Below the pieces are notes generated by a model. The model was not told the DNA's origin and searched no databases. It worked only from the letters and a program-made list of their open reading frames with translations. From positions 1 through 27,281 of IMG/VR virus record IMGVR_UViG_3300018083_000103: a stretch of 27,281 nucleotides of DNA; one strand, given 5' to 3'. The number at the start of each line of letters is the position of its first letter. The stretch's first letter is position 1. A program made the position numbers and the translations under genes. This DNA is from a virus. This document shows, one piece after another, positions 8,213-15,618 of the stretch.

Positions 8213-8732
8213 CCATTCTGTCGCGTCTTTTGTACTTCTGTCTCGACTGACATAATCACGAGTAGCCGATACATATCGCGCGCCGGTTCGCGCTCCACCT
8301 CAGAGGGAAACTTGTGGAAGTGTTCGCATATCAGATACTCATAATATTCTTCTGGTATCGGAAAGCGCGCGCTGTCTTGCATCCACAAGGCTTCCCGCAG
8401 CCGGTCGGCTAGTTTCCCTCAGCGGCGGTTTCCTGCGCGTCACCCATCATTAGTTTACGCATAATTTCATTGACCACTTCCAGCGGTAACTCGTCAGTGT
8501 CGCACCCCGACACCCTCCTGATCATGTCTTCCATGAAATCACTTAGTTCATCCTCGCCAATTTCCTCATTGGCAAGGCGAGCGCGCAATTTACGCAACTC
8601 TTTACCGTCCTTCCAGAGCAACTTTGACATATCAATTTCGCCGGCAAATGTGGCGTGCTTGACAGTAATATTGATGCCCTTTGGCGCGGCCTGTTCGACC
8701 GCGCCATTCCCCTGTACCAATTCGTCTGACAT
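8209..8732 (-). CDS. Tail assembly chaperone, frameshifted long form (gpGT-like)
   Basis: A -1 ribosomal slip at 8418-8412 joins the 107-residue upstream frame to a second frame. This frame reads from CTA at 8412-8410 to a TAG at 8211-8209 and adds 67 residues (about 174 in all). The added part begins LADRLREALWMQD and contains IPEEYYEYLICEHFHKFPSEVE, acidic and aromatic, as is usual for T extensions. In long-tailed phages, the G and GT forms bind the tape measure and recruit tail-tube subunits, and are absent from the virion. The extension has no start codon or ribosome-binding site of its own, which supports frameshifting. Its TAG is the complement of the plus-strand gene's TAG. Confidence 0.85.
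8399..8418 (-). promoter_or_regulatory. -1 programmed frameshift site GGGAAAC with small stem-loop
   Basis: On the minus strand, GGGAAAC occupies 8418-8412 in the phase G GGA AAC, the canonical X XXY YYZ arrangement, and the next codon is the zero-frame TAG. One base downstream is a perfect 12-base palindrome (8410-8399, AGCCGACCGGCT) that can form a four-pair stem and may act as a stimulator together with the stop codon. Both tRNAs can re-pair as GGG and AAA after the slip. Confidence 0.85.
8409..8732 (-). CDS. Tail assembly chaperone, short form (gpG-like)
   Basis: This 107-residue acidic, helical protein is encoded immediately after the major tail protein gene. That place, the small size, the KHATFAGEIDMSKLLWKDGKELRKLRARL region and the -1 slip site at its last two codons mark it as the short tail chaperone. 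An AGGAG site lies seven bases from the ATG. The frame ends GAG GGA AAC TAG, where the slippery heptamer directly abuts the stop. Normal termination gives this form, and slippage gives the long form. Confidence 0.85.
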   Translation of the reverse strand: MSDELVQGNGAVEQAAPKGINITVKHATFAGEIDMSKLLWKDGKELRKLRARLANEEIGEDELSDFMEDMIRRVSGCDTDELPLEVVNEIMRKLMMGDAQETAAEGN

Positions 8733-8743
8733 AACTCTCCTAC

Positions 8744-9244
8744 TTAGGTTGTAGCGGTCAAGGCGCGCAGGACTTTGGGTGCTTCCAGGACAACGCTCAC
8801 CAGCGCCGGGCCACCGTTGCCGGCGTCCAAGTCGGGTACGTTCATCGACTTGATGATGGCGGGAAAGGCGCTGCCGGCGTCGTCGGTGGCGGTGAATTGC
8901 TCGTTGCCCACGACCGTACCGATACCGCCTTCAGGCGCCCAACGGATATACACCGTCTTGGCAGAGTTGCCCGCTACCTCTTGGCGGTCTTTGATGAAGT
9001 CCCAAAACTCACCGCTTACTTTGGTGTAGATGCCCCGGCAAGTGATGGTTGCGGCGCTGTGCTTACCGCCACCGGTCACGACGGGCGCAAGGCCGTCTGC
9101 GGTGTTCTGTGCGCCGCTCATCTGCTCCTGCCCGGTGTGCTTGATGTCCACCGTACTGCCCGACTTGTCCGCCCATGACGAACCATCGGTGGACAGTTGG
9201 ACCATAAACTTATTCTGTGGGATTGCCCCGGTACTCTGTGTCAT
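8744..9244 (-). CDS. Major tail tube protein
   Basis: This 166-residue protein forms the hexameric rings of the tail tube. Evidence is the position directly before the chaperone pair, the usual length, and the layout: an N-terminal strand (KFMVQLSTDGSSW), a Gly/Thr-rich loop around residues 45-62, a central YTKVSGEFWDFIKDRQ helix region, and a C-terminal run of beta strands ending in an APKVLRAL strand. GGAG precedes the ATG by eight bases. It lies two bases after the glycosyltransferase stop, so the sugar genes and the tail tube are on one transcript. Confidence 0.8.
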   Translation of the reverse strand: MTQSTGAIPQNKFMVQLSTDGSSWADKSGSTVDIKHTGQEQMSGAQNTADGLAPVVTGGGKHSAATITCRGIYTKVSGEFWDFIKDRQEVAGNSAKTVYIRWAPEGGIGTVVGNEQFTATDDAGSAFPAIIKSMNVPDLDAGNGGPALVSVVLEAPKVLRALTATT

Positions 9245-9246
9245 TT

Positions 9247-10068
9247 CTAGTTCTCCATAATCTCAATGGCGCGCCTGTCCAGGAAGATGGCGGCGGCGTC
9301 TGCACTCAACTCGATACTGTCACCTACTTTGTATTCTTTACTCGGCCCTGAAATCTGCCGTCTTACACGATATGTTGCTACGTCAGGCAAGACGATACCC
9401 TTATGCTGTGGCACGTCGCCACCCTCTATCCTGTGCATGTCGGGCGCGTCGGGGTCAGGCCACAGTACCCCGCCCTCATGGATGATATGGCCGCAGACCA
9501 CGCTTAGGTCATGCGCCATGCGAAAGCCCTTCTCCTTGGCGTCAAGGGCGAATTGCCAATCGTCGGCAAACTTGCGCCGCTTGTCGTCACGGAAGGTGAT
9601 GGCCTCGAGCACGTTCCTACGAATCAACGTACAACCAAAGCCCGCGCCCTCGCTGGGTAGCACCTTGCCCCATGCGGCTTTGGCGGCGTCACGGTCTGCA
9701 TTTAGCGCAACGCCCTTGTAGCCGTCAATGGTGGGGATACAAAGCCATATACGGCTACTGCGTGACACGTATAGACCGCAGGCAATGTCAGCGTCAACAG
9801 CAGCAAGTTTCACCAGCGCATCCGGCGGCACAATCATGTCAGCTTCGATGGTGAGTAGCGCATCGTAGCCACCCGCCAACACGTCGTCACGCATCTTGTT
9901 ATGCTTGATGGTCAGGTTGTCAGGGTGACTCAACTTGGGGTTGTCGTCGCCGTAGTAGGCAACCAATACACCATGCTTGCCATAATCCAGCGCATCCATT
10001 GATGCCCTCGCCGCAGGGTAAACATCTGGCTCAGTTGGATAAGTTGCCACGCCAATCAATATCTTCAT
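9247..10068 (-). CDS. Glycosyltransferase-like protein, GT-A fold
   Basis: This 273-residue protein has the look of a GT-A nucleotide-sugar glycosyltransferase. It has an N-terminal Rossmann-like strand (ILIGVATY) and a metal-binding type acidic motif, EAD at residues 75-77 (LLTIEADMIVP). A later GAGFGCTLIRRNVLE segment resembles the acceptor-side loop of such enzymes. The last 40 residues (YKVGDSIELSADAAAIFLDRRAIEI) form a small separate beta domain like a short KOW/SH3-style module. Its ATG overlaps the stop of the preceding GT2-like gene as ATGA, so the two are likely made together. Its place inside the tail operon suggests virion glycosylation, which is inference. Confidence 0.75.
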   Translation of the reverse strand: MKILIGVATYPTEPDVYPAARASMDALDYGKHGVLVAYYGDDNPKLSHPDNLTIKHNKMRDDVLAGGYDALLTIEADMIVPPDALVKLAAVDADIACGLYVSRSSRIWLCIPTIDGYKGVALNADRDAAKAAWGKVLPSEGAGFGCTLIRRNVLEAITFRDDKRRKFADDWQFALDAKEKGFRMAHDLSVVCGHIIHEGGVLWPDPDAPDMHRIEGGDVPQHKGIVLPDVATYRVRRQISGPSKEYKVGDSIELSADAAAIFLDRRAIEIMEN

Positions 10069-10607
10069 ACGTGTTCTGGTTCTCCCCTGCTAACCCTTTG
10101 GCATTTGCTTGCCACTACATCCAGCCAATACACTTCGTAATCTCGCTCAAAGACGTCGCTGATAAAGTTGAAATCGCTCGAATATGTTCCCGGCGCAAAG
10201 GCGCTGCGATGGCGCATCCATACCGCCCGCTTGACGATAAAGCAACTGACGCACACATGTCCCAACTGCGGCGGCTTTTGCCAGGTGAACTTGTCTGGCA
10301 AGATGTGTCCATCCCTGTCCATCTTCATCATGACCACGTCAGGATTATGGGCGAAAGCAACGTCGTATAAGTCCGCTACCAAATCCTCATAGACACACAG
10401 GTCATCGTCATCAAGCAACCACACGAAGTCCCCGCCCGGCTCATAAGTGGATAGACGCTCATAGGTGGCGGCAATGCCGATGCCCTCGTGGTCAATCATC
10501 ATCGTCTGTGTCCAGTCATGCGACGATTGCCGCTCCAGGCTGGCGCGATTGTGGCGCAACATGGCCGGGCGCTTGTACGTGCGCGTGATGATCTCTAGCA
10601 ATGCCAT
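10065..10607 (-). CDS. Family 2-like glycosyltransferase
   Basis: This 180-residue protein has the N-terminus of GT2 enzymes, EIITRTYKRPAMLRHNRASL, in which the TRT..RP segment marks the nucleotide-binding start. WLLDDDDL at residues 63-70 is the DxD-type metal-binding motif. It is short for the family (commonly 220-300 residues) and may be a minimal catalytic domain. A later FISDVFERDYEVYWLD segment may hold the catalytic base region. Its ATG overlaps the TAA of the tail-terminator gene as TAATG, and it is followed by a second glycosyltransferase. The acceptor is unknown. Confidence 0.8.
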   Translation of the reverse strand: MALLEIITRTYKRPAMLRHNRASLERQSSHDWTQTMMIDHEGIGIAATYERLSTYEPGGDFVWLLDDDDLCVYEDLVADLYDVAFAHNPDVVMMKMDRDGHILPDKFTWQKPPQLGHVCVSCFIVKRAVWMRHRSAFAPGTYSSDFNFISDVFERDYEVYWLDVVASKCQRVSRGEPEHV

Positions 10608-11023
10608 TAGCCATTCCCCGTAATGCTTGCCACGATGTACCAGTATTCCGTCTCACCGATGTAGTCAATCTCGCCGCGTATCGCCCACGACAGCTTGGCT
10701 TGCGAGATAGTATTGGTGGCAGGTACGGCGCGCAAGGTCGTACACAAGGCGTCTATCAAGGTCAAGGCCAACGCCTGGTTGGTCGGTTGCCTACTCTGCC
10801 CAACAGGCGACACCACGATTACCAGTTCGACTGTGCGGTTAGGCCAGCCGCCTTGCCCATCCGCCGTCAGTGGCCCTTCGCTGCCCACAGGTAAGCGCAC
10901 AAACTGGCAAGGCAAGTCTGCTGTGCTGAGTTGGTCGGGTATGTTCGTGTACTTGCGCTTCACCCCCGTGATACTCAGGTTGGCGACGCCACTACTAAAG
11001 GCAGCATAGGTATAGATGGTCAT
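10607..11023 (-). CDS. Tail terminator / tail completion protein
   Basis: This 138-residue protein lies between the head-tail connector and the tail tube module, the usual place of the tail terminator that caps the tube and joins it to the head. Its pattern fits: GWPNRTVELVIVVSPVG gives a central strand pair, followed by LALTLIDALCTTLRAVP as an amphipathic helix, and WYIVASITGNG as the final strand. Function is assigned from position and general fold pattern, without a signature motif. The start overlaps the connector stop as ATGA. Confidence 0.6.
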   Translation of the reverse strand: MTIYTYAAFSSGVANLSITGVKRKYTNIPDQLSTADLPCQFVRLPVGSEGPLTADGQGGWPNRTVELVIVVSPVGQSRQPTNQALALTLIDALCTTLRAVPATNTISQAKLSWAIRGEIDYIGETEYWYIVASITGNG

Positions 11024-11595
11024 ACAAGCCGCCTGTATGGGGCGAGTAGCGCCTTTAGGTCTTTGGGCAGGTCAGCCGGTAACAACATGGCGCTGCTGCC
11101 GATCGCAATCGGTCTGTCCAGGTCGCCTGAATTGTTCTTCTGCCGGTACAGGTACGCCGCGAGCCGCGTGCAAGCCTGTACAATGTCCGCCGGTGCGCTT
11201 GTGCTATATGCCCACTTGCCGACAATCGAAATACTGTTCTCCGGCGTCGTTGTGTACGTCCATGCCACCGTGCTATTGCTCTTGAGCGTCAATGCCCGGT
11301 ACGGCGTGCTATTGCGCGGCTCGGTGATGTAATTGCCGGCTGATACCACGTTGCCGTCACCGTTGGTCACGGAGGTAATCGCCGCAAGAGGCGCATCCAG
11401 ATAGAGCCAACGCCCTGAGGCGTCACGCGTCGGGTCAAAGGTGCGCGTGGTATCACCGCTTGCCTCAAATGTTTGGCGGCAATAACTGTCAATGAAGGCT
11501 TGCGCCGCGGCAATCAACGTACCGAGTAAGGTATCGTCTGTCGTTTCGGTGATGCCTAAGTAGACTTTTAGGTTGGCCGCGCTCACGTATGCCAT
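11020..11595 (-). CDS. Head-tail connector protein, HK97 gp6-like
   Basis: This 191-residue protein begins YVSAANLKVYLGITETTDDTLL and continues with an AAQAFIDSYCRQTF helix. This is the classic N-terminus of gp6/gp15-type connectors, which form a ring below the portal. The middle is an extended beta region (WLYLDAPLAAITSVTNG). The C-terminal helix is IVQACTRLAAYLYRQK, and the protein ends LPKDLKALLAPYRRL, the usual ending of the family. The ribosome-binding site is weak, and the gene starts one base from the stop of the small upstream gene. Confidence 0.85.
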   Translation of the reverse strand: MAYVSAANLKVYLGITETTDDTLLGTLIAAAQAFIDSYCRQTFEASGDTTRTFDPTRDASGRWLYLDAPLAAITSVTNGDGNVVSAGNYITEPRNSTPYRALTLKSNSTVAWTYTTTPENSISIVGKWAYSTSAPADIVQACTRLAAYLYRQKNNSGDLDRPIAIGSSAMLLPADLPKDLKALLAPYRRLV

Positions 11596-11802
11596 TTACT
11601 TTTTCGCCTTTGGACTCCGTAGCATCTTGTCAACCGGCGGCGCTTCTATCGCCTTGACCGCATCTTCGATACGAACAAAGCACCCCGGCGCATCTGCCAT
11701 TAGGAACAAATAGAGTTCGTTGTCAGGCTCAAGCACCTGCCCGACGGGGAAGTGCATCCCACGCCCAATGTACTCGCTGATAACTCTTAGTTTTTGCGCC
11801 AT
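11596..11802 (-). CDS. Small conserved head-module protein
   Basis: This is a 68-residue protein between capsid-region genes and the connector. Residues 1-45 look like a small beta barrel, with YIGRGMHFPVGQVLEPDNELYLFLMADAPGCFV. The tail is basic and Pro/Lys-rich. Short proteins of this style are common between the capsid and connector genes of siphoviruses, but I know no defined role. It overlaps the end of the sugar-methyltransferase gene by 16 bases, and its AGGAG site lies within that gene. Confidence 0.6.
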   Translation of the reverse strand: MAQKLRVISEYIGRGMHFPVGQVLEPDNELYLFLMADAPGCFVRIEDAVKAIEAPPVDKMLRSPKAKK

Positions 11803-13115
11803 AGGTTCTCGCTCTCCTCTATCATGCCAACTGCCTCACACCATGCCTTGAAATAGGCGCTGTTGTCATGGTGCATCGGGTATAGATCCTGTTGCCCAAA
11901 GTTGTTATGAGCAAAGATATGGCCGCCGCTCACGATGGCCGGCTCAAGGTCAGCTAAAAAGGTAGGCAACTCGTCCGGGTGGATATGCTCAATTGTGTCA
12001 ATGGCAACCACAAGGTCAAAGTATTCATCGCCTAATGCCTGCCCAAGCGTGTCGCCCTCTAGCCACTTGACGCGCTCGCCAAGCCGCTTGGTTGCGAAGT
12101 CTTTCAATGCGCCCGGCAACTCGAAGCAGGTTACGTCGTTATGGTCAGCCATCACATCGGCCTCTGTGCCTAAGCCTGTGCCAATCACAAGGACCCTTTG
12201 CCCTGCGATGCCGTACAGCGGCGCTATGATACGGTCATAGAGTGGTTGACAATTCCAGTTCAGCAAGTCATAGAGATAGCCGTTTTGTGCGCTGCCATAG
12301 AAGGCGCGCTCCTGCTCTGCCGTCTGCGGCGGGTTGGCTTGCCACGGCTCACGCACGTTCTTATTGCCATTGATGGACTTGGCGACTACCATGTCAGGCG
12401 TTTCGCCGGTAAAGTCGGCCACCATTCTTGCCAATCTGTCATAGCGCTCAATCAGTGGCAACTGCCCACTCACACGCAAGTAGTCTTGATAACTCTCCCA
12501 CGAGGTTGTCACCTCAGTCACATGGCCTGCCCGTATCGCCGTCGTTGCGCCCAGGCGAAAACCAAGCCCCTGCGCTTCGATACTAAAGATACCGTCCTCA
12601 GACGCCTTGTTGTGGCGCGGGTAATAGAACCAATCGAAGGTATCTGGGTCAGCATCGCCCAGCATCTTCAAGAACACTTCTCTGCGGAATAGACAGCAAT
12701 GCGTGCCTACCATATCCACATCTTCGATTTTGTCCGGGTCAGTGACGAAGCATTCCATCATCTCACCCAGGGCGTTGCGCTTCATCCAAATGGCCCGCGG
12801 CGGCCAACCCCGCCGCGGGTAGAAGGCTTGAAGGATGTCATAAGCAAAGCCCGGTTCGTAGTTCCTAAACTGCTCTACGAAGTCCGATGCTACATCGGCA
12901 TCGCTGTCAAGGGTTAGCAGGGTATCCATGTCGGTCGTAAGGAAGTGGCGCACCACATCGTTCTGTGCTTTGTGCGCCACCATCCCCGCGGCTGAATAGA
13001 GGCCGTCTCCTTTGCGTAAACCGCCGGTGACAAGCTGAGTCCACGCCTGAAAGAAGCGTGGCGTGACCTGTTTCTCCAACCTGGTTGACACCAGGATACG
13101 GCCCCAATCTTTCAC
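11787..13115 (-). CDS. Glycosyltransferase-methyltransferase fusion
   Basis: This 442-residue protein has two enzyme-like domains. Residues 1-230 resemble a GT-A glycosyltransferase, with TLDSDAD at 68-74 as the DxD metal site and VGTHCCLFRREVF at 136-148. Residues 265-442 are a class I SAM-dependent methyltransferase: VLVIGTGLGTEAD at 308-320 is motif I, FELPGA follows as the acidic loop at 331-336, and FDLVVAIDTIEHI at 366-378 is motif IV. FAHNNFG at 401-407 lies in the following strand. The likely reaction is transfer of a sugar and methylation of that or a neighbouring sugar. The start is GTG at 13115-13113 with AGGAGG upstream. It sits between decoration and connector genes. Confidence 0.8.
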   Translation of the reverse strand: MKDWGRILVSTRLEKQVTPRFFQAWTQLVTGGLRKGDGLYSAAGMVAHKAQNDVVRHFLTTDMDTLLTLDSDADVASDFVEQFRNYEPGFAYDILQAFYPRRGWPPRAIWMKRNALGEMMECFVTDPDKIEDVDMVGTHCCLFRREVFLKMLGDADPDTFDWFYYPRHNKASEDGIFSIEAQGLGFRLGATTAIRAGHVTEVTTSWESYQDYLRVSGQLPLIERYDRLARMVADFTGETPDMVVAKSINGNKNVREPWQANPPQTAEQERAFYGSAQNGYLYDLLNWNCQPLYDRIIAPLYGIAGQRVLVIGTGLGTEADVMADHNDVTCFELPGALKDFATKRLGERVKWLEGDTLGQALGDEYFDLVVAIDTIEHIHPDELPTFLADLEPAIVSGGHIFAHNNFGQQDLYPMHHDNSAYFKAWCEAVGMIEESENLWRKN

Positions 13116-13123
13116 GTACCCTC

Positions 13124-13543
13124 CTACGGGTTGAGTGAGATAAACAAAACGGCGTCCACATCCAATGTGTTGGTTGGGTTGAGGTCGGTCGTGCCGGTGA
13201 CACTTAAGCCGAGAGTCTCACCGGCGGCAAAGGTGATTGCGCCGGGTCGGATGGTGGCATATGTGCCATTGGTGTCATTGTCCGAGGTCAGCGCAGGAGC
13301 AGGGTAGCCGCTCTGAGCAAACTCGGTGCTATTCTTGTGCGCGCGCACGGTAATCGTGCCGGCGGTGATGGCCGCACAAGAGGCGCTAATACCGACGATA
13401 GTTCCTGCTGCTGGGGCGACAATCAGCGTACCTGCCCCGGCCAACACGCAATCTTCATTGCTTGCGCCGGTCGTGACGTTGGTCTTTTGGAACGGAATCG
13501 CCACAATCGCCCCGTACTTCTTAGAATCAAATTCGTTTGCCAT
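13124..13543 (-). CDS. Probable capsid decoration / stabilising protein
   Basis: This 139-residue protein directly follows the major capsid gene. It is rich in Ala, Thr, Gly and Val, with alternating hydrophobic strands such as TLIVAPAAGTIVGISASC and ITVRAHKNS, and it lacks enzyme motifs, signal peptide and membrane segments. Its last strand (DVDAVLFISLNP) resembles the ending of small beta-sandwich fibre or decoration proteins. The gene position right after the capsid supports a decoration role, but the fold could also serve a head fibre. GGGAG lies seven bases before the ATG. Confidence 0.6.
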   Translation of the reverse strand: MANEFDSKKYGAIVAIPFQKTNVTTGASNEDCVLAGAGTLIVAPAAGTIVGISASCAAITAGTITVRAHKNSTEFAQSGYPAPALTSDNDTNGTYATIRPGAITFAAGETLGLSVTGTTDLNPTNTLDVDAVLFISLNP

Positions 13544-13563
13544 GATCTATCTCCCTCAGTCAC

Positions 13564-14988
13564 TTAGACTGTGATGTTGAATAAGCCGCCGGTGTGGGTG
13601 TTGGTGGAACGTGTCCCCCACGCCGCAAGCGCCTGCCGGAAAGACGACACAACGATGAACTGACGGCGCTGAATGTCCTTGTCCATCTCGATCAGCAGGT
13701 CGCGACGGAAGCCGATATACCACATATCACGGTTGACAATCGACAAGCCACCCTTTGCGCCAGCCGCCACGTTCGCCTTGCCGTCGGTTTCGGTCAAAGG
13801 CTGTGAGGCGGTCACGACAATCGGAACGCCACGGAAGGCGGCAAGCTGCCCGGTCAAGACAAGGGCGTTGGAGCCAAACTTGTCAATCGTGGTCAGCAAT
13901 TCACCCGGCGAGCCACTTGCCGCGCTGAGAAAGCCGTTCAGGTAGGTGGACACATCGCAGAAGATCACCAGTTTGTTCGGGTCAACTGCGTACTTGCCCA
14001 TCGCCGCCATCTCGGTCAGCAGCTTGGCGTCAGTCAGTGCGCCGTTTTGGTCAGTCCCCATGTTGGTGTTATCCACGAGGTACTGGTGACGGATACCGTC
14101 CTGCCCGTTGCTGATATAGTAGCTATCCGATGGCGGGGTGGCATCGTCCATATTGATGTTGCCGGTTGATGTGACGGTGTTGTCAGCGTTGAGCGCGAAA
14201 GCGTCCATTGCCTCAGCGCCGGACTGTGCCAAGCGCGCACGAATGGCCGGCGCCATCGCCACCACAGCATCCTCATCCAGCGTGTAGCTCCACGCCTGTT
14301 CCGTGACAAGCTCAGTGCTAGTCAACGTCACCTTAGCGGTGCTGGGGTTGCTCTGCGTGGTAGCAGTATTCTCGCCACCCTTGCGCCAGGTCACGCTGCC
14401 AAGCCCAAGCGGAATGTCAAAGGGATTGGTCGGCATGGCGATGCGCTGCAAGGTGCTGACAATCTTGGACTGAAGGAAGAAATCCTCCCACAGTTGGCCC
14501 GCCAAGTTGGTCGGAACCAACTCATCACCGGCGGTAGCGGTCGTGCTATCCATTGCCTTGATTGCGGCCTTGAGGTCGTCGCTCGGCTGCACATACGGCG
14601 CACCCAGCGCGGCATAGTAGTTCTTGGCTTGCCCTTCCATCAACATCTTGGCAATGGCAAGGTCTACCGGCTGCAAGCGGGTGATACCGTCCTTGTGATA
14701 GCCGTCTACCTCAAAGTCATGTAGCATCTTGGCATAGCGATTGCCCTTGAGCGATGCGCGTGCGGCCCCGTCCAAGACAGGTGCGCCGGCCACGCCACGC
14801 CGCTGGGGTTGGGCGTCCATCTTCTCTTGCACCTGTGAGGCGACAAGAGCGTTCATTTCCTTCTCAAAGTCTTTCTTGAGGTCGTCCCATTGCAGCGTGG
14901 TCTTAACGTCTTGCCCCGCTGCTGTTTTCTCTTGGATGGCGGCGGTTAGTTTGCCAATCGCCCCCATCACATCTTCGTTGTTAGCCAT
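13564..14988 (-). CDS. Major capsid protein, HK97 fold
   Basis: This 474-residue protein is the head shell subunit. Residues 1-75 are a charged helical delta (scaffold) domain that should be removed by the prohead protease encoded just upstream. No separate scaffold gene is present. The mature part contains DELVPTNLAGQLWEDFF at about 154-170, typical of the start of the N-arm and spine helix in HK97 shells, then the E-loop region and the P-domain. GAEAMDAFALNAD is the spine-type segment, and FRGVPIVVTASQPL is the conserved A-domain strand near the C-terminus. The ending YIGFRRDLLIEMDKD followed by a strand is also characteristic. GGGGGAG precedes the ATG. Confidence 0.95.
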   Translation of the reverse strand: MANNEDVMGAIGKLTAAIQEKTAAGQDVKTTLQWDDLKKDFEKEMNALVASQVQEKMDAQPQRRGVAGAPVLDGAARASLKGNRYAKMLHDFEVDGYHKDGITRLQPVDLAIAKMLMEGQAKNYYAALGAPYVQPSDDLKAAIKAMDSTTATAGDELVPTNLAGQLWEDFFLQSKIVSTLQRIAMPTNPFDIPLGLGSVTWRKGGENTATTQSNPSTAKVTLTSTELVTEQAWSYTLDEDAVVAMAPAIRARLAQSGAEAMDAFALNADNTVTSTGNINMDDATPPSDSYYISNGQDGIRHQYLVDNTNMGTDQNGALTDAKLLTEMAAMGKYAVDPNKLVIFCDVSTYLNGFLSAASGSPGELLTTIDKFGSNALVLTGQLAAFRGVPIVVTASQPLTETDGKANVAAGAKGGLSIVNRDMWYIGFRRDLLIEMDKDIQRRQFIVVSSFRQALAAWGTRSTNTHTGGLFNITV

Positions 14989-15014
14989 TTCTGTTCTCCC
15001 CCGGTCGCCCGGTG

Positions 15015-15617
15015 CTATAGGTCGGTCAATACTTCACTGAGCGCGCTGAGTGCGTCCGCCAATGCCGCAAGTTGTTCGGGCGTGAGTTCGTTGTCTACAT
15101 CTGTGGTCGCCGTCGCAATGTCATCTGTGATAGGTTCGGTGTGCGGTAAAGCCGGTGCGTCAGTCAGCGCCTTGACTGCCATGCGAATGGCCTCTTGATT
15201 AGCAGGCACAGGCACAAGGCTGATTTCAAGCAATTCAACACGGGTAAAATCTAAGCCGCCATGCTCGTTGGCCTTCGCCTCGATAGGCTGAAAGCCGATA
15301 CTAGCGGCACGAAGTAAGTTCTGTTCCCACAATGCGCGTACAATGTTCATCGGGTCAGCGTCGCCGGTAGAGGCGCGCAGTTCCGGGCGAATACGTAAGC
15401 CGCTCATGTCCACCGTCATATCAGCGGCGCGGCCAATCACGGCCCACGGCTCAGAGTAGTTATGCCCAAAAATCAAAACGGGGTTCTTTTGGTAGTTGCT
15501 CAGGTCAATCCCCATCGGCATGACGCGGTCGTGTTGGCGGTCGACTACCGGTGTTGAGGCGATGATCCAGCCATCTTCTGTCTGCCCTGCGTCTACTGTC
15601 TTAGTTACTTTGGTCAT
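15015..15617 (-). CDS. Prohead serine protease, HK97 gp4 (U35/S78) type
   Basis: This 200-residue protease cleaves the capsid delta domain during head maturation. The likely triad is visible: His52 in FGHNYSEPWAVIG, Ser106 in LRAASIGFQP, and an acidic residue, Glu131, in ELLEISLVPVPAN. These match the order and spacing of the HK97 gp4 family. The N-terminal DGWIIASTPVVDRQHDRVMP strand pair is also typical. The C-terminal 50 residues are acidic and low in complexity. The gene sits between the gp10-like gene and the capsid gene, with GAGGGG before the ATG. Confidence 0.95.
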   Translation of the reverse strand: MTKVTKTVDAGQTEDGWIIASTPVVDRQHDRVMPMGIDLSNYQKNPVLIFGHNYSEPWAVIGRAADMTVDMSGLRIRPELRASTGDADPMNIVRALWEQNLLRAASIGFQPIEAKANEHGGLDFTRVELLEISLVPVPANQEAIRMAVKALTDAPALPHTEPITDDIATATTDVDNELTPEQLAALADALSALSEVLTDL

Positions 15618-15618
15618 C

